Source of the DNA: Gordonia sp. UBA5067 | GTDB taxonomy: Bacteria; Actinomycetota; Actinomycetes; Mycobacteriales; Mycobacteriaceae | Assembly: GCF_002414845.1 (NCBI RefSeq) | Contig: NZ_DIAX01000085.1 | Location: 1,350 to 65,349 of the forward strand | Length of the DNA stretch: 64,000 nucleotides | Direction of reading: 5' to 3' | Part shown: in pieces, positions 49,432-61,615 of the stretch | How the letters are laid out: each line of letters starts with the position of its first letter | Position numbering within the stretch: position 1 is the stretch's first letter | Made by a program: the position numbers and the translations under genes | The notes under the pieces: model-generated | Seen by the model: only the letters and a program-made list of their open reading frames with translations | Told to the model about the DNA's origin: nothing | Database searches by the model: none

Positions 49432-50735
49432 TGAGCGCCACCATCGGAGTCACCGGCCGCGACTGGGACGAGGTCGTCGCCGCGGTCCGCGAACGCGCCG
49501 CCGCCGAGCCCGGCGAGGAGCGAATCGTCGTCAACATGGGTCCACAGCACCCCTCCACGCACGGGGTGCTGCGCCTCATCCTGGAGATCGACGGTGAGAC
49601 GGTCACCGAGGCCCGCTGTGGTGTCGGCTACCTACACACCGGCATCGAGAAGAACCTCGAATACCGCACCTGGACGCAGGGGGTGACCTTTGTGACGCGG
49701 ATGGACTACCTGGCTCCCTTCCACAACGAGGTTGCGTACTGCCTCGGCGTCGAGCGGCTGCTGGGGATCACCGACGACATCCCGCACCGCGCGACCACCA
49801 TCCGCGTGCTGCTGATGGAACTCAACCGCATCTCGTCGCACCTGGTGGCCCTGGCGACCGGCGGGCTCGAACTCGGCGCCATGTCGCCGATGTTCCTCGG
49901 TTTCGCGGCGCGCGAGACGATCCTCGACGTCTTCGAGGAGGTCACCGGCCTGCGGATGAATCACGCCTACGTGCGCCCCGGCGGGCTCGCACAGGACCTT
50001 CCCGACGGTGCACTCGACCTGATCAGCGGTGTCCTCGACGTCCTGCCCGGGCAGATCGGCGAAGTCGAGGCCCTGCTGACCGACAACTACATCTGGAAGG
50101 CGCGGACCCAGGGCGTCGGCTACCTCGATCTGACCGGGTGCATGGCCCTGGGCATCACCGGCCCGTGCCTGCGATCCACCGGGCTCCCCCACGACCTTCG
50201 CCGCGCGGCCCCGTACTGCGGCTACGAGACCTACGAGTTCGAGGTTCCCGTCGCCGACACCTGCGACGCCTACGGCCGCTACCTGGTCCGGGTCGCCGAA
50301 ATGCACGAGTCGTTGCGCATCGCGGCCCAGTGCGTGGAGCGCCTCGCCGAGCCCGGACCGGTCACCGTCGAGAACGGAAAGCTGGGGTGGCCGGCCGATC
50401 TGCAAGTGGGACCGGACGGGCTGGGCAACTCACCCGAGCACATCGCCAAGATCATGGGTCAGTCGATGGAGTCGCTGATCCACCATTTCAAGCTGGTCAC
50501 CGAGGGCTTCCGCGTCCCGGCCGGCCAGTGCTACTCCGCGATCGAGTCGCCGCGCGGCGAACTCGGCGTGCACATCGTCTCCGACGGCGGCACCCGCCCC
50601 TACCGGGTGCACTTCCGCGATCCGTCGTTCACGAACCTGCAGGCGGTGGCCGCGATGTGCGAGGGCGGCATGGTGGCCGACGTCATCACCGCGGTCGCCA
50701 GCATCGACCCGGTCATGGGAGGGGTGGACCGATGA
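49431..50735 (+). CDS. nuoD: NADH-quinone oxidoreductase subunit D
   Basis: 434 residues from the ATG at 49431; the open frame extends further upstream over nuoC without support. The 49-kDa subunit motifs [15 protein letters not shown] and [13 protein letters not shown] are near the N terminus, and the quinone-side [16 protein letters not shown] and the C-terminal [13 protein letters not shown] close the protein. With nuoB it forms the quinone-binding pocket. It overlaps the next gene by four bases. Confidence 0.98.
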   Translation: MSATIGVTGRDWDEVVAAVRERAAAEPGEERIVVNMGPQHPSTHGVLRLILEIDGETVTEARCGVGYLHTGIEKNLEYRTWTQGVTFVTRMDYLAPFHNEVAYCLGVERLLGITDDIPHRATTIRVLLMELNRISSHLVALATGGLELGAMSPMFLGFAARETILDVFEEVTGLRMNHAYVRPGGLAQDLPDGALDLISGVLDVLPGQIGEVEALLTDNYIWKARTQGVGYLDLTGCMALGITGPCLRSTGLPHDLRRAAPYCGYETYEFEVPVADTCDAYGRYLVRVAEMHESLRIAAQCVERLAEPGPVTVENGKLGWPADLQVGPDGLGNSPEHIAKIMGQSMESLIHHFKLVTEGFRVPAGQCYSAIESPRGELGVHIVSDGGTRPYRVHFRDPSFTNLQAVAAMCEGGMVADVITAVASIDPVMGGVDR

Positions 50736-52789
50736 CTACCGAACTCGATCCCGCGGTGCCCGGTTCCGGACCGGTGCCCGTCGACCTCGGGCTGCCCGGT
50801 CAGGCACCGAACGAGCCACATCCGCAGATCACCTTCGACGGTCCGCCGGATTACCCGGCCGAGGCCACCGCGACCCTGACCGCCGACGCCGCCGAAATCA
50901 TTGCCCGCTACCCGCAGCCGCGGTCAGCACTGTTGCCCCTGCTCCATCTTGTGCAAGCCCACGACGGTTACGTCACCAAAGCCGGAATCGGTTTCTGTGC
51001 AGCACGATTGGGGATGACGCGGGCCCAGGTGGCGGCCGTCGCGACGTTCTATTCGATGTACCGCCTCGAACCGACCGGGGAATACCTCGTCGGCGTTTGT
51101 ACCAACACCACCTGTGCGGTACTCGGCGGTGACGAGATCCTCGCAGCACTGGGCGAACACCTGGGCATCGAGCCCGGCGAAACGACCGCCGACGGCCGGA
51201 TCACGCTGGAGCACGTCGAGTGCAACGCGGCCTGCGACTTTGCCCCGGTCGTCATGGTCAACTGGGAATTCTTCGACGATCAGTCCCCGGCGAGCAGCGT
51301 CGAACTCGTCGACGATCTACGCGCCGGCGTCGAGGTCTCGCCCAGCCGGGGGATGCCGACGCTGTGCACATTTCGGCAGGTGTCCCGCCTGCTCGCCGGT
51401 ACCGACACCCCCGAGCCTCCGCCGGCCGACGAGGTCACGCCCTTCACCCTCGCCGAGCGGATCGCCGAATCCCCCAACGTCCCCGTCCTGAGCCGAAACT
51501 GGGAGCGTCCCGAATCGTGGTCGCTGGCGAGCTATCGCGCCGACAACGGGTACCACGGCCTGCGTGCGGCGCTGGACCTGCCGCCGGACGAGGTCATCGA
51601 GATCGTGAAGAACTCCGGTCTCCGCGGGCGCGGTGGCGCAGGTTTCCCGGTCGGGATGAAATGGTCGTTCATTCCACAGGGTGACGGCCCGGGTAAGCCG
51701 CACTATCTCGTGGTGAACGCCGACGAGTCCGAACCGGGCACCTGCAAGGACATGCCCCTCATGCTCGCTTCGCCGCACACGCTGATCGAGGGAATGATCA
51801 TCGCCAGCTATGCGATCCGCGCGAACCTCGCCTTCATCTACGTGCGCGGCGAAGTCGCGTCAGTGATCGCCCGCCTGCGCGACGCCGTCGCCCAGGCCTA
51901 CGAAGCAGGCCTGCTCGGGCGCAACATCCTCGGCTCCAGTTTTGATCTCGACCTCGTGGTGCATGCCGGCGCGGGCGCCTACATCTGCGGCGAGGAGACC
52001 GCGCTCCTCGACTCGCTCGAGGGCCGTCGCGGTCAGCCGCGTCTGCGGCCGCCGTTCCCGGCGGTCGCCGGGCTGTATGCCAGCCCCACCGTGGTCAACA
52101 ATGTCGAGTCCATCGCGAGTGTGCCGGCGATCCTGCGCAACAGCGCCGACTGGTTTCGGCAGATGGGCACCGAGAAGTCGCCCGGCTTCACCCTCTACTC
52201 ACTGTCGGGGCACGTCGCCAATCCCGGTCAGTACGAGGCGCCGTTGGGCATCACCCTGCGCGAACTGCTCGATCTGGCCGGCGGAATGCGCGCCGGCCAC
52301 CGGCTGAAGTTCTGGACGCCCGGCGGATCGTCGACGCCGCTGTTCGCCGCCGATCACCTCGATGTGCCACTCGACTACGAAGGCGTCGCCGAGGCCGGTT
52401 CGATGCTGGGCACCAAGGCTCTGCAACTCTTCGATGAAACGACCTGCGTCGTGCGCGCCGTACTGCGCTGGAGCGAGTTCTACAAGCACGAGTCCTGCGG
52501 CAAGTGCACCCCCTGCCGCGAGGGCACCTATTGGCTGGTCCAGCTGATGGAACGCCTCGAGGCCGGCCAGGGACGGCCCGGTGATCTCGACAAACTGCTC
52601 GATGTCGCCGACAGCATCGTCGGGAAGGCGTTCTGCGCACTGGGCGACGCCGCCGGGGCGCCAATCACCTCCTCGCTCAGCCTGTTCCGCGACGAATACC
52701 TCGAACACGCACGGTTGGGGCACTGCCCGTTCGACCCGGCGGCGTCGGTGACATATGGGCGATCCCCCGAAGGGAGGACGGGCCGGTGA
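50732..52789 (+). CDS. nuoEF: NADH-quinone oxidoreductase fused subunits E and F (NuoEF)
   Basis: 685 residues read as one frame with no stop. Residues 1-225 are NuoE: thioredoxin-like, with the 2Fe-2S ligands Cys123, Cys128 (CTNTTC), Cys164 and Cys168 (ECNAAC). A Pro-rich linker ([10 protein letters not shown], about 226-236) leads into NuoF (about 237-685), which has the NADH loop [13 protein letters not shown] (297-309), the FMN loop [16 protein letters not shown] and the 4Fe-4S motif [12 protein letters not shown] (near 587) with a last Cys in AFCALGD. In M. tuberculosis these are two genes. I found no ATG, GTG or TTG in frame near the junction, so a separate NuoF start is not visible. 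Overlaps nuoD (ATGA) and nuoG (GTGA). Confidence 0.93.
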   Translation: MTTELDPAVPGSGPVPVDLGLPGQAPNEPHPQITFDGPPDYPAEATATLTADAAEIIARYPQPRSALLPLLHLVQAHDGYVTKAGIGFCAARLGMTRAQVAAVATFYSMYRLEPTGEYLVGVCTNTTCAVLGGDEILAALGEHLGIEPGETTADGRITLEHVECNAACDFAPVVMVNWEFFDDQSPASSVELVDDLRAGVEVSPSRGMPTLCTFRQVSRLLAGTDTPEPPPADEVTPFTLAERIAESPNVPVLSRNWERPESWSLASYRADNGYHGLRAALDLPPDEVIEIVKNSGLRGRGGAGFPVGMKWSFIPQGDGPGKPHYLVVNADESEPGTCKDMPLMLASPHTLIEGMIIASYAIRANLAFIYVRGEVASVIARLRDAVAQAYEAGLLGRNILGSSFDLDLVVHAGAGAYICGEETALLDSLEGRRGQPRLRPPFPAVAGLYASPTVVNNVESIASVPAILRNSADWFRQMGTEKSPGFTLYSLSGHVANPGQYEAPLGITLRELLDLAGGMRAGHRLKFWTPGGSSTPLFAADHLDVPLDYEGVAEAGSMLGTKALQLFDETTCVVRAVLRWSEFYKHESCGKCTPCREGTYWLVQLMERLEAGQGRPGDLDKLLDVADSIVGKAFCALGDAAGAPITSSLSLFRDEYLEHARLGHCPFDPAASVTYGRSPEGRTGR

Positions 52790-55155
52790 CGACGGTGGAG
52801 ACCGGGCTGATCACCCTCACGATCGACGGACGCCCGATCACCGTGCCCAAGGGCACCCTGGTGATCCGTGCCGCGGAGATGGCGGGCATCGAGATCCCGC
52901 GCTTTTGCGACCATCCCCTCCTCGACCCGGTCGGCGCCTGCCGGCAATGCCTCGTCGACGTGGCGGGGCAGCGCAAACCGATGGCATCGTGCACCACTGT
53001 CGTCGCCGCCGACATGGTCGTGCGCACGCAGGCCACCTCGGCCGCCGCGGCACGCGCCCAGCACGGGGTGATGGAGCTGTTGCTCATCAACCATCCGCTG
53101 GACTGCCCGACCTGCGACAAGGGCGGCGAATGCCCCCTGCAGAACCAGGCGATGACCTCGGCCAGCCCCGATACGCGGTTCGAGGGCGCCAAGCGGCGCT
53201 TCACCAAGCCGGTACACCTGTCGGCCGAGGTGCTACTCAACCGCGAGCGCTGCGTGATGTGCGCCCGCTGCAGCCGATTCGCGAGCGAAATTGCCGGCGA
53301 CCAGTTGATCGATCTCGCCGACCGGGGCGCGCTGCAACAGGTCAGCATCTACGAGGACGATCCATTCGACTCCTACTTCTCCGGCAATACCGTGCAGATC
53401 TGTCCGGTTGGCGCACTCACCAACACCACCTACCGCTTCCGTGCCCGCCCCTTCGACCTCGCATCCACACCGAGCGTGTGCGAGCACTGCGCGAGTGGCT
53501 GCGCCCAACGGACCGATGAGCGTCGCGGAAAGGTGCTGCGGCGCCTCGCCGGCGACGACCCGCAGGTCAACGAGGAGTGGAACTGCGACAAGGGCCGATG
53601 GGCCTTTGCGTATGCGACGCTGCCGGACCGGCTGACGACGCCGCTGGTGCGCGACCCCGACGGGCAGTTGCGTCCGGCGTCGTGGCCGCACGCGCTGGCA
53701 ACGGCCGCGGCGGGTCTGGCCGGCACCCGCGCCGCCGTGCTGGTGGGCGGTCGCGCGACCGTCGAGGACGCCTACGCGTACAGCAAATTCGCCCGCACAG
53801 TGTTGGGTACCAACGACATCGACTTCCGGGCCCGGGGGTGCAGCGACGAGGAGACCGCATTCCTCGCCCATCAGGTCGCGGGGGCGGGGATGGCGGTCAC
53901 CTACGCTGATCTCGTCGCGGCGCCCGTAGTAGTCCTGGCCGGACTCGAGCCCGAAGAAGAGTCGCCGATGATCTTCGTGCGCCTGCGCCGGGCGATCCGG
54001 TCGGGCACGGCGGTACATTCGGTCGCACCCTGGACCTCGCGCGGGCTGGCCAAGCTGGACGGCACCCGTATCGATTGCCTGCCCGGCGGCGAGGCGGTCG
54101 TCCTCGCTGACCCGGCCACCCAGGATCTGCTCGCCACGCCGGGGGCCATCCTGCTCCTCGGCGAGCGGCTCGCCCTGAGCCCCGGGGCGCTGACCGTCGC
54201 GGCCACCGTTGCCGAACACACGGGCGCCCGCCTCGCCTGGGTGCCGCGCCGGGCCGGTGAGCGCGGGGCCGCCGACGTCGGCGCGCTGCCGAACCTGTTG
54301 CCCGGCGGCCGGCCGGTCGCTGATGCCGAGGCCCGAGCCGAGATCGCCGCCGTGTGGGAGGTGGCGGACCTGCCCGACCACCTCGGTCGCGCGACGCCGT
54401 CGATTCTGGACGCTCTCGCCGGGCAACGACTCGACACGCTGGTTGTCGGCGGCGTCGAAATCGAAGACCTGCCCGACGTTGAGACGGCCCGCGCCGCCCT
54501 GGGCGCCGCCGCGTTCGTCATCAGTCTGGAACAGCGGCGAAGTATCGTCACCGAGCACGCCGACGTGGTGTTCCCGGTGGCCGCGGCGGCCGAGAAGCCG
54601 GGCACCTACGTCGACTGGGAGGGACGGCCGCGCCCGTTCACCCCATCGGTCGACGGCGGTGGGCGCCTGCCGGACCACCGGGTGCTCACCGCACTCGCCG
54701 CCGAGTCCGGCATCGCCCTGGGCTGCGACAGTGTCGACGCGGTCCACACCGAACTGCAGCGCATGGGCGCCTGGGCGGGCCGACGGGCGGATCTGCCGGC
54801 CGCTCCGAGCCCGGCGCCGGTGGTCCCCGCCACCGGTCATGCGCTCCTGTCCAGCTGGCGCCTGCTGCTGGACTGCGGGCGGCTGCAGGACGGCGAGCCG
54901 AACCTTGCGGCCACGGCGCATGCCCCGGTCGCCCGACTGTCGGCGGCCACCGCGGCGCAGGTGGGCGCCGCCGACGGCCAGTCACTGACCGTCACCGGCC
55001 GCACCGGCTCGGTGACGCTGCCGCTCACCATCACCGACATGCCCGACGGCACAGTGTGGCTGCCCATGAACTCGCCCGGCTCGCGCATCTACCCCCAGCT
55101 GGGCGCCCGCCCCGGCGACGTCGTCGCCCTCTCCGGTGAGGAGGTGCCCCAGTGA
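52786..55155 (+). CDS. nuoG: NADH-quinone oxidoreductase subunit G
   Basis: 789 residues. N-terminal iron-sulfur region: 2Fe-2S ligands in [18 protein letters not shown] (in part) and ASC, the His/Cys cluster [17 protein letters not shown], and [11 protein letters not shown] with ICPVGAL. A second 4Fe-4S motif [11 protein letters not shown] marks the extra N7-type cluster. The rest is a molybdopterin-oxidoreductase-like scaffold without cofactor. Starts with GTG overlapping the nuoF stop and ends overlapping nuoH. Confidence 0.97.
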   Translation: MTTVETGLITLTIDGRPITVPKGTLVIRAAEMAGIEIPRFCDHPLLDPVGACRQCLVDVAGQRKPMASCTTVVAADMVVRTQATSAAAARAQHGVMELLLINHPLDCPTCDKGGECPLQNQAMTSASPDTRFEGAKRRFTKPVHLSAEVLLNRERCVMCARCSRFASEIAGDQLIDLADRGALQQVSIYEDDPFDSYFSGNTVQICPVGALTNTTYRFRARPFDLASTPSVCEHCASGCAQRTDERRGKVLRRLAGDDPQVNEEWNCDKGRWAFAYATLPDRLTTPLVRDPDGQLRPASWPHALATAAAGLAGTRAAVLVGGRATVEDAYAYSKFARTVLGTNDIDFRARGCSDEETAFLAHQVAGAGMAVTYADLVAAPVVVLAGLEPEEESPMIFVRLRRAIRSGTAVHSVAPWTSRGLAKLDGTRIDCLPGGEAVVLADPATQDLLATPGAILLLGERLALSPGALTVAATVAEHTGARLAWVPRRAGERGAADVGALPNLLPGGRPVADAEARAEIAAVWEVADLPDHLGRATPSILDALAGQRLDTLVVGGVEIEDLPDVETARAALGAAAFVISLEQRRSIVTEHADVVFPVAAAAEKPGTYVDWEGRPRPFTPSVDGGGRLPDHRVLTALAAESGIALGCDSVDAVHTELQRMGAWAGRRADLPAAPSPAPVVPATGHALLSSWRLLLDCGRLQDGEPNLAATAHAPVARLSAATAAQVGAADGQSLTVTGRTGSVTLPLTITDMPDGTVWLPMNSPGSRIYPQLGARPGDVVALSGEEVPQ

Positions 55156-56426
55156 TCGATTTCCCGACCCTGAACTCCTTCGGTCACGACCCGTGGTGGC
55201 TGGTGATCGCGAAGGCGATCGCCGTCTTCGCCTTTCTGGTTCTGACCGTGCTCGCGGCAATCCTGGCCGAGCGCAAGATCATGGCTCGCATGCAGCGGCG
55301 GTACGGCCCCAACCGGGTCGGCTGGCACGGGGCGCTGCAAAGCCTCGCCGACGGGGTGAAGCTCGCCCTCAAGGAGGGGCTGACCCCGGCCGGCGTCGAC
55401 AAACCCATCTATCTGCTCGCCCCGATGATCGCGGTCATCCCCGCGTTCACCGCCTTCGCGGTCATTCCGTTCGGCCCGTCGGTGTCAGTTCTCGGGCACC
55501 ACACGCCGTTGCAGTTGACCGACCTGCCGGTCGCCGTGCTGTACATCCTCGCCATCACCTCCATCGGCGTATACGGGATTGTGCTGGCCGGCTGGTCGTC
55601 GGGAAGCACCTATCCGCTGTTGGGCGGGCTGCGCTCCACCGCCCAGGTGATCTCCTACGAGATCGCCATGGGCCTGTGCTTCGCCGCCGTCTTCCTCCTC
55701 TCGTCGACCATGTCGACGTCGGAGATCATCGGCAGCCAGCACCACCACTGGTACATCCTGCTGCTGCTGCCGTCGTTCATCATCTACGCGATTTCGATGG
55801 TCGGCGAGACGAATCGGGCACCGTTCGACCTGCCCGAGGCGGAGGGCGAGCTGGTCGGCGGTTTCCACACCGAGTATTCCTCGCTGAAGTTCGCGATGTT
55901 CATGCTCGCCGAGTACGTCAACATGACGACGGTCGCCGCCCTGGCGACCACGCTCTTCCTCGGCGGGTGGATGGCCCCGTGGCCGCTGAGCCTCATCCCG
56001 GGGGCGAACTCGGGTTGGCTGCCCGTGCTGTGGTTCGTCGCCAAGGTGTGGGTATTCCTATTCGTCTTCATCTGGCTGCGCACGACGCTGCCCCGCCTGC
56101 GTTACGACCAGTTCATGGGACTGGGCTGGCGGGTGCTCATCCCGGCGTCGTTGTCGTGGGTGATGATTGTCGCGCTGATCCGCGCGGCGACCCTGAACGC
56201 CGGCGATACCGCGCGGACCCTGATCCTCGTTGGTGCCGGCGTCCTCGCCGCCATCGCTCTGGTGGGCGGGATCACTCGGGCGATGCGCGCACCCCGGGAC
56301 GCCGTCGCACCCGCGCGGCCCACCGGCCCGGTCCTCGACGGCGCGTACCCCGTGCCGCCGCTCCCGCCCGGCGCGTCGGCCGGTGGACCGGCGGGCACTC
56401 CCGCCACGGAGGTGACCCATGCCTGA
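55152..56426 (+). CDS. nuoH: NADH-quinone oxidoreductase subunit H
   Basis: 424 residues, eight to nine membrane helices. Family motifs: [19 protein letters not shown] after helix 1 and the quinone-chamber loop [20 protein letters not shown] (conserved acidic residues). A Pro-rich cytosolic tail of about 45 residues follows the last helix, longer than in E. coli. GTG start overlapping nuoG; its end overlaps nuoI by eight bases. Confidence 0.98.
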   Translation: MIDFPTLNSFGHDPWWLVIAKAIAVFAFLVLTVLAAILAERKIMARMQRRYGPNRVGWHGALQSLADGVKLALKEGLTPAGVDKPIYLLAPMIAVIPAFTAFAVIPFGPSVSVLGHHTPLQLTDLPVAVLYILAITSIGVYGIVLAGWSSGSTYPLLGGLRSTAQVISYEIAMGLCFAAVFLLSSTMSTSEIIGSQHHHWYILLLLPSFIIYAISMVGETNRAPFDLPEAEGELVGGFHTEYSSLKFAMFMLAEYVNMTTVAALATTLFLGGWMAPWPLSLIPGANSGWLPVLWFVAKVWVFLFVFIWLRTTLPRLRYDQFMGLGWRVLIPASLSWVMIVALIRAATLNAGDTARTLILVGAGVLAAIALVGGITRAMRAPRDAVAPARPTGPVLDGAYPVPPLPPGASAGGPAGTPATEVTHA

Positions 56427-56979
56427 CTTCGGCAAACCGATCGCCGGCTTCGGCGTCATGTTCCGCGGTATGTTCCGCGAGCCCATCACCGAGCAGTACC
56501 CCGAGGAGCAGCCCCCGATAGCGGCCCGCTTCCACGGCCGCCACCAACTCAACCGCTACGACGATGGCCTGGAGAAATGCATCGGCTGCGAGTTGTGCGC
56601 GTGGGCGTGCCCCGCGGACGCCATCTTCGTCGAGGGCGCCCAGAACAACGACGAGGAGCGCTATTCCCCGGCCGAGCGGTATGGGCGCGTCTACCAGATC
56701 AACTACCTGCGTTGCATCGGCTGCGGCCTGTGTATCGAGGCGTGCCCCACTCGGGCGCTGACGATGACCGCCGAGTTCGAGATGGCCGACGACAACCGCG
56801 CCGACCTCATCTACGAAAAGGACCGGCTCCTGGCTCCCCCGGCGCCCGGCGCCGAGCCGACACCGCAGCGCAAACCGGCGCGCGCGGTCGACTACTACTT
56901 GGGCCGGGCCGGCCGGGCCGGGGAACCCCGCCAAGCAGCCGATACCGATACCCAGGATTCCGCGGAGAAACCCCGATGA
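56419..56979 (+). CDS. nuoI: NADH-quinone oxidoreductase subunit I
   Basis: 186 residues. Two 4Fe-4S ferredoxin motifs, [12 protein letters not shown] and [12 protein letters not shown], carry clusters N6a and N6b. The amphipathic N terminus ([11 protein letters not shown]) lies on the membrane. The C-terminal 45 residues are a charged extension. Overlaps nuoJ by four bases. Confidence 0.98.
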   Translation: MPDFGKPIAGFGVMFRGMFREPITEQYPEEQPPIAARFHGRHQLNRYDDGLEKCIGCELCAWACPADAIFVEGAQNNDEERYSPAERYGRVYQINYLRCIGCGLCIEACPTRALTMTAEFEMADDNRADLIYEKDRLLAPPAPGAEPTPQRKPARAVDYYLGRAGRAGEPRQAADTDTQDSAEKPR

Positions 56980-57767
56980 CCGGGGCGTTGAGTGCGACGG
57001 GCATCAGTCTCGCCGCTGAGCTGACCCATACCTCTACCGGCGAATCAGTCCAGTTCTGGGTGCTGGCCGTCGTGGTGATCCTCGGCGCACTCGGTGTCGT
57101 CTGCTCACCGAAAGCGGTGTACTCGGCGATGTTCCTCGCGATGACGATGCTGATCCTGGCGGTGTTCTATATCGCGCAGGGTGCGTTGTTCCTGGGTGTC
57201 GTGCAGATCGTCGTCTACACCGGCGCAGTGATGATGCTGTTCCTGTTCGTCATCATGCTGATCGGCGTCGACTCGGCCGATTCACTGGTGGAAACAATCC
57301 GCGGGCAACGGTTGGTCGCCGTCGGGCTGGGCCTGGGGTTCGGTGTGCTGCTGATTGCGGGAATCGCCCAGGCGGCCCTGGCGACCTTCGTCGGGTTCGG
57401 TTCCGAGACCGGCGGCAACGAGGCCATCGTCGAACTCGCCCAGTTGATCTTCGGCCGGTACCTGTGGGCCTTCGAGTTGACCGGCGCCCTGTTGATCACC
57501 GCGACCCTCGGCGCCATGGTGCTGGCCCATCGTCCGCGCATCGCCGCGCGGCCCACCCAGCGGGAGCTGTCCATCGCCCGCTTCCGCGCCGATTCTCCGG
57601 TGCCGCCGACCCCACTGCCCGCCTCCGGCGTATTCGCCCGTCACAACGCCGTGGACGTCCCCGCCCGCCTTCCCGACGGCTCGCCGTCCCATCTGTCGGT
57701 GAACCGGACCCTCGGCGGCGGCGCAGCGATCGAGGAGGATCACGCGATCGAAAAGGAGGACCGGTGA
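56976..57767 (+). CDS. nuoJ: NADH-quinone oxidoreductase subunit J
   Basis: 263 residues from the ATG at 56976; the longer frame upstream is a shadow of nuoI. Five membrane helices, with the family segment [22 protein letters not shown] (in part) in helix 3, which twists during coupling. A polar tail of about 90 residues follows the last helix, as in mycobacterial NuoJ. Overlaps nuoK by GTGA. Confidence 0.96.
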   Translation: MTGALSATGISLAAELTHTSTGESVQFWVLAVVVILGALGVVCSPKAVYSAMFLAMTMLILAVFYIAQGALFLGVVQIVVYTGAVMMLFLFVIMLIGVDSADSLVETIRGQRLVAVGLGLGFGVLLIAGIAQAALATFVGFGSETGGNEAIVELAQLIFGRYLWAFELTGALLITATLGAMVLAHRPRIAARPTQRELSIARFRADSPVPPTPLPASGVFARHNAVDVPARLPDGSPSHLSVNRTLGGGAAIEEDHAIEKEDR

Positions 57768-58063
57768 ACCCGGCGAACTACCTCTACGTCGCGGCGCTGA
57801 TGTTCACCATCGGCGCTGCGGGAGTTTTGTTGCGACGCAACGCTATCGTCGTCTTCATGTGCGTGGAGCTCATGCTCAACGCCGCAAATCTCTCGTTCGT
57901 CACCTTTGCCCGCATGCACGGCACGCTCGACGGTCAGACCATCGCCTTCTTCACCATGGTCGTTGCCGCGGCCGAAGTGGTCGTCGGCCTTGCGATCATC
58001 ATGACCATCTACCGGACCAGGCGCTCGGCCTCGGTCGACGACGCGAATCTGCTGGCCCGGTGA
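57764..58063 (+). CDS. nuoK: NADH-quinone oxidoreductase subunit K
   Basis: 99 residues from the GTG at 57764, the standard length. Three helices with the membrane Glu residues of the proton path in [13 protein letters not shown] and [17 protein letters not shown] precedes the start. nuoL begins seven bases after the stop. Confidence 0.97.
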   Translation: MNPANYLYVAALMFTIGAAGVLLRRNAIVVFMCVELMLNAANLSFVTFARMHGTLDGQTIAFFTMVVAAAEVVVGLAIIMTIYRTRRSASVDDANLLAR

Positions 58064-58070
58064 TCGGCCG

Positions 58071-59972
58071 ATGAGCAACACGTCTGTCCAACTGCTGAGC
58101 CTGATTCCCGGGCTACCCGCACTCGGCGCCGGCCTCACACTGATCGCCGGCCGTCGCGCCGATCGCTGGGGCCACGTGCTCTCGACGACTCTCGTCGCCG
58201 GTTCCTTCCTCCTCACCGCGACGCTGTGGTGGCGAATGCTGCGGCGGGACGAGGTGGACCGGCCGATCACCGCGACCCTGTACTCGTGGATCCCCGTCGA
58301 CCGATTGCAGGTCGATGCGGCGCTGCGCCTGGACCAATTGTCGATCTGCTTCGCACTGCTAATCACCGGCGTCGGGCTATTGATCCACATTTATTCGATC
58401 GGCTACATGGCGCACGACCCCGATCGGCGCCGCTTCTTCTCCTACCTCAACCTGTTCGTCGCCGCGATGCTCGTCTTGGTCCTCGCCGACAACTATGTGC
58501 TGATGTACGCCGGCTGGGAGGGCGTCGGCCTCGCGTCGTACCTGCTCATCGGCTTCTGGCAGTACAAGCGCTCCGCGGCCACCGCGGCAAAAAAGGCGTT
58601 CGTGGTCAACCGGGTCGGCGACATCGGCTTCGTCGTGGCGCTCATGATCATCTTCACCAACTTCGGCTCCTTCCGCGTCTCCGACGTACTGGCCGCCACC
58701 GCGACCGCCCACGAATCGACCCTCACCGCCCTCGGCCTGATGCTCCTGCTGGCCGCGTGCGCCAAGTCGGCGCAGGTTCCACTGCAATCCTGGCTGGGCG
58801 ACGCAATGGAGGGCCCGACGCCGGTGTCGGCACTCATCCACGCCGCCACGATGGTCACCGCCGGCGTCTACCTGATCGTGCGGTCGGGACCGGTCTTCGA
58901 CCATGCCCCCACCGCGCAGACCATCGTCGTCATCGTCGGTGCGGTGACACTGGTGTTCGGCGCGATCATCGGCTGTGCCAAAGACGACATCAAGAAGGCC
59001 CTGGCCGCGTCGACGATGAGCCAGATCGGCTACATGGTGGTGGCGGCCGGACTCGGGCCGGCCGGCTATGTGCTCGCGATCGCGCATCTGTTGGCGCACG
59101 GGTTCTTCAAGGCCGGCCTGTTCCTCGGTTCCGGTGCGGTGATGCACGCGATGGACGACGAGACCGATATGCGCCGCTACGGCGGGCTCCGCACGGCCAT
59201 GCCCATCACCTTCGCCACCTTCGGGCTGGCCTACCTCGCCATTATCGGGATTCCACCGCTGGCCGGCTTCTTCACCAAGGACCACATCATTGAGGCGGCG
59301 TTCGCGGCCGGCCCGGTGCGCGGCCCCGTCCTGGGCATCGCCATGGTGCTCGGGGCCGGGCTGACCGCTTTCTACATGACCAGGGTGATGGTGATGACGT
59401 TCTTCGGTGAGCCGCGCTGGCGAGCGGGCCAGTCGGGCGAGTTGCCGCACCCCCATGAGGCGCCGCCGTCGATGACCGGCCCGATGATTGTGCTCGCCTT
59501 CGGTTCGGTCGGGGCCGGAGCGCTGTTCGTCGCCGGGGGCCGCCTGTCGCACTGGTTGTCCCCGATCACCGGCAGTGCCCACCACGAATTGCCGGTGCCG
59601 GCCTGGTTGATCAGCGTTGGCGTGCTGGCCGTCGTCGCGGTGGGCGCCGCGGTCGCCTGGCGCAGGTATCGCGAATCGGTGCCGCACACCGCACCGGCCG
59701 GCTCGCCCTTCACCCGCGCCGCACGCGCCGACCTCTACGGCGACCGGTTCAACGAAGCCGTCCTCATGGTCCCCGGTCAGCAGCTGACCGCGGCCCTGCG
59801 GGTCGTCGAGGACCGCGGGTTCGCCGGTGCCGAAACGGGGGTCGCCCGCAGCGTCAACGGCGGCTCGCAACTGTTGCGGCGCACCCAGAACGGCTACGTC
59901 CGGTCGTATGCGCTGTCGATCCTGTCCGGCGCGGTGATCATCGCCGCGGTGATTCTGGCGGTGAACCTATGA
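58071..59972 (+). CDS. nuoL: NADH-quinone oxidoreductase subunit L
   Basis: 633 residues, Mrp-antiporter-like proton channel with about sixteen helices. Conserved helix-5 Glu ([18 protein letters not shown]), [32 protein letters not shown] and a helix-7 Lys are present. The long lateral helix region lies near the C terminus. Overlaps nuoM (ATGA). Confidence 0.98.
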   Translation: MSNTSVQLLSLIPGLPALGAGLTLIAGRRADRWGHVLSTTLVAGSFLLTATLWWRMLRRDEVDRPITATLYSWIPVDRLQVDAALRLDQLSICFALLITGVGLLIHIYSIGYMAHDPDRRRFFSYLNLFVAAMLVLVLADNYVLMYAGWEGVGLASYLLIGFWQYKRSAATAAKKAFVVNRVGDIGFVVALMIIFTNFGSFRVSDVLAATATAHESTLTALGLMLLLAACAKSAQVPLQSWLGDAMEGPTPVSALIHAATMVTAGVYLIVRSGPVFDHAPTAQTIVVIVGAVTLVFGAIIGCAKDDIKKALAASTMSQIGYMVVAAGLGPAGYVLAIAHLLAHGFFKAGLFLGSGAVMHAMDDETDMRRYGGLRTAMPITFATFGLAYLAIIGIPPLAGFFTKDHIIEAAFAAGPVRGPVLGIAMVLGAGLTAFYMTRVMVMTFFGEPRWRAGQSGELPHPHEAPPSMTGPMIVLAFGSVGAGALFVAGGRLSHWLSPITGSAHHELPVPAWLISVGVLAVVAVGAAVAWRRYRESVPHTAPAGSPFTRAARADLYGDRFNEAVLMVPGQQLTAALRVVEDRGFAGAETGVARSVNGGSQLLRRTQNGYVRSYALSILSGAVIIAAVILAVNL

Positions 59973-61615
59973 CGTCGCTCCCGTGGTTGACGGTCCTGTG
60001 GCTGGTGCCGGCGGTCGGCGCGATCGCCGTCGCGCTTCTCCCGGCCGGACCCGGACAGGTCGGCGCGGTAGCCGAGTCGGCGGGGCAGGATCGTCGGCAG
60101 GGACGCTCGCTCCAGGCCGGGGTGGCCGTTTCACTGGTCACGCTCGGCTGGTCGATCGCGATGGCCGTCGCCTTCCCCGGCAGTCCCGGCACCCGGTTCG
60201 GCCTCACCGAGTCCCACCGGTGGATTCCGGCGATCGGTGCGCGCTACGAACTCGGTCTAGACGGTGTGGGCCTGGTGCTGGTTCTGCTCACCACGGCCCT
60301 GGTCCCCCTGTTGCTGCTCGGTGCGTGGCACGCCATCGATGCCAGCCAGGGCGACCCACGGATCTACGTCGCCCTCACGCTCGCGGTGCAGGCGATGGTG
60401 CTGCTCAGTTTCGTCGCCACCGACATCCTGCTGTTCTACCTCGTGTTCGAGGCGATGCTCATCCCCATGTACTTCCTCGTCGGCGGCTGGGGTCAGCTTG
60501 ATCGCGCGCTCCGTGCCCGCGCGGCATTGAAGTTCTTGCTGTACAACCTTCTTGGCGGGTTGATCATGCTGGCCGGTGTGATCGGCCTGTTCGCCTTGAC
60601 CGCACGGGCCCGACTCGGGGAGGACGGCCGCGGAAGTTTCGGGCTCAGCGAAATCACCGCGGCGATCGCCGACGGCAAGGTCGACGTCGGCGGTCCGGCC
60701 GGCCTCGCTATCTGCGGAGCTTTTCTCTTCGCATTCGCGGTCAAGGCGCCGGTGTGGCCGCTGCATGCCTGGCTCCCCGACGCCGCCGTGGCCGGCACCC
60801 CGTCGACGGGCGTGCTGATGATGGCCGTCATGGACAAAGTCGGCACGTTCGCGATGTTGCGTTTCGTCGTCGAGCTGTTCGGTGACACCGCGAAGGAGTT
60901 CGCACCGTGGATCACGGTGCTAGCCGTGGTCAGCATTGTCTACGGGTTGCTTCTCGCGATCGCGCAGACCGACCTGATGCGGCTCATCGCATACACGTCG
61001 ATTTCGCATTTCGGTTTCATCGTTCTCGGCGTCTTCGCGCTCTCCCCGCAGTCACAGGCGGGCGCGGCCCTGTACATGCTCAACCACGGGATCTCGACCG
61101 CTGCCCTGTTCTTGGTGGCCGGGTTCCTGACGAGTAAGCACGGCACCAGGAGTATCGCCGACTTCGGTGGCGTGCAGAAGGTGGCCCCGGTGCTGTCGGG
61201 GGTATTCCTCATCGCCGGTCTCGCGACGCTATCGCTCCCGGGGCTGGCGCCGTTCGTCTCCGAGTTCTTGGTCATGATCGGCAGCTTCGGGCGCTACCCC
61301 GTGGTCGCGGTCGTGGCGACCATCGCGCTCGTCGGCTCCGCCGTATACATCCTGTGGACCTACCAGCGCATGATGGGCGGGCCGGCCGGACCCGGGGTGG
61401 ACCGGATCGGCGACCTCGACCGTCGACAGCGGGTCGTCTTGTTCCCCCTGATCGCGGCCCTGGTGGTCCTCGGCTTCTGGCCGCGACCCGCCCTGGATGC
61501 GATCACCCCCGCCATCGACCACACGCTCCGATCGGTGTCGGTGGCCCCACCGCCGGCGGCACCGGGGCACGCCGGTCCCACCCTCGTCGAACCGCCGCAG
61601 GGAGGACACCGGTGA
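59969..61615 (+). CDS. nuoM: NADH-quinone oxidoreductase subunit M
   Basis: 548 residues, about fourteen helices. The helix-5 Glu occurs in [19 protein letters not shown], and [26 protein letters not shown] is the discontinuous-helix signature. [10 protein letters not shown] and [17 protein letters not shown] carry further conserved polar residues. Overlaps nuoN by GTGA. Confidence 0.98.
   Translation: MTSLPWLTVLWLVPAVGAIAVALLPAGPGQVGAVAESAGQDRRQGRSLQAGVAVSLVTLGWSIAMAVAFPGSPGTRFGLTESHRWIPAIGARYELGLDGVGLVLVLLTTALVPLLLLGAWHAIDASQGDPRIYVALTLAVQAMVLLSFVATDILLFYLVFEAMLIPMYFLVGGWGQLDRALRARAALKFLLYNLLGGLIMLAGVIGLFALTARARLGEDGRGSFGLSEITAAIADGKVDVGGPAGLAICGAFLFAFAVKAPVWPLHAWLPDAAVAGTPSTGVLMMAVMDKVGTFAMLRFVVELFGDTAKEFAPWITVLAVVSIVYGLLLAIAQTDLMRLIAYTSISHFGFIVLGVFALSPQSQAGAALYMLNHGISTAALFLVAGFLTSKHGTRSIADFGGVQKVAPVLSGVFLIAGLATLSLPGLAPFVSEFLVMIGSFGRYPVVAVVATIALVGSAVYILWTYQRMMGGPAGPGVDRIGDLDRRQRVVLFPLIAALVVLGFWPRPALDAITPAIDHTLRSVSVAPPPAAPGHAGPTLVEPPQGGHR

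Noticed and set aside
53233..54921. 562-codon open frame antisense to nuoG
   Set aside because: It is very rich in Arg/Gly/Ala, lacks any domain or start site, and lies opposite a fully conserved nuoG; it is a high-GC shadow frame.
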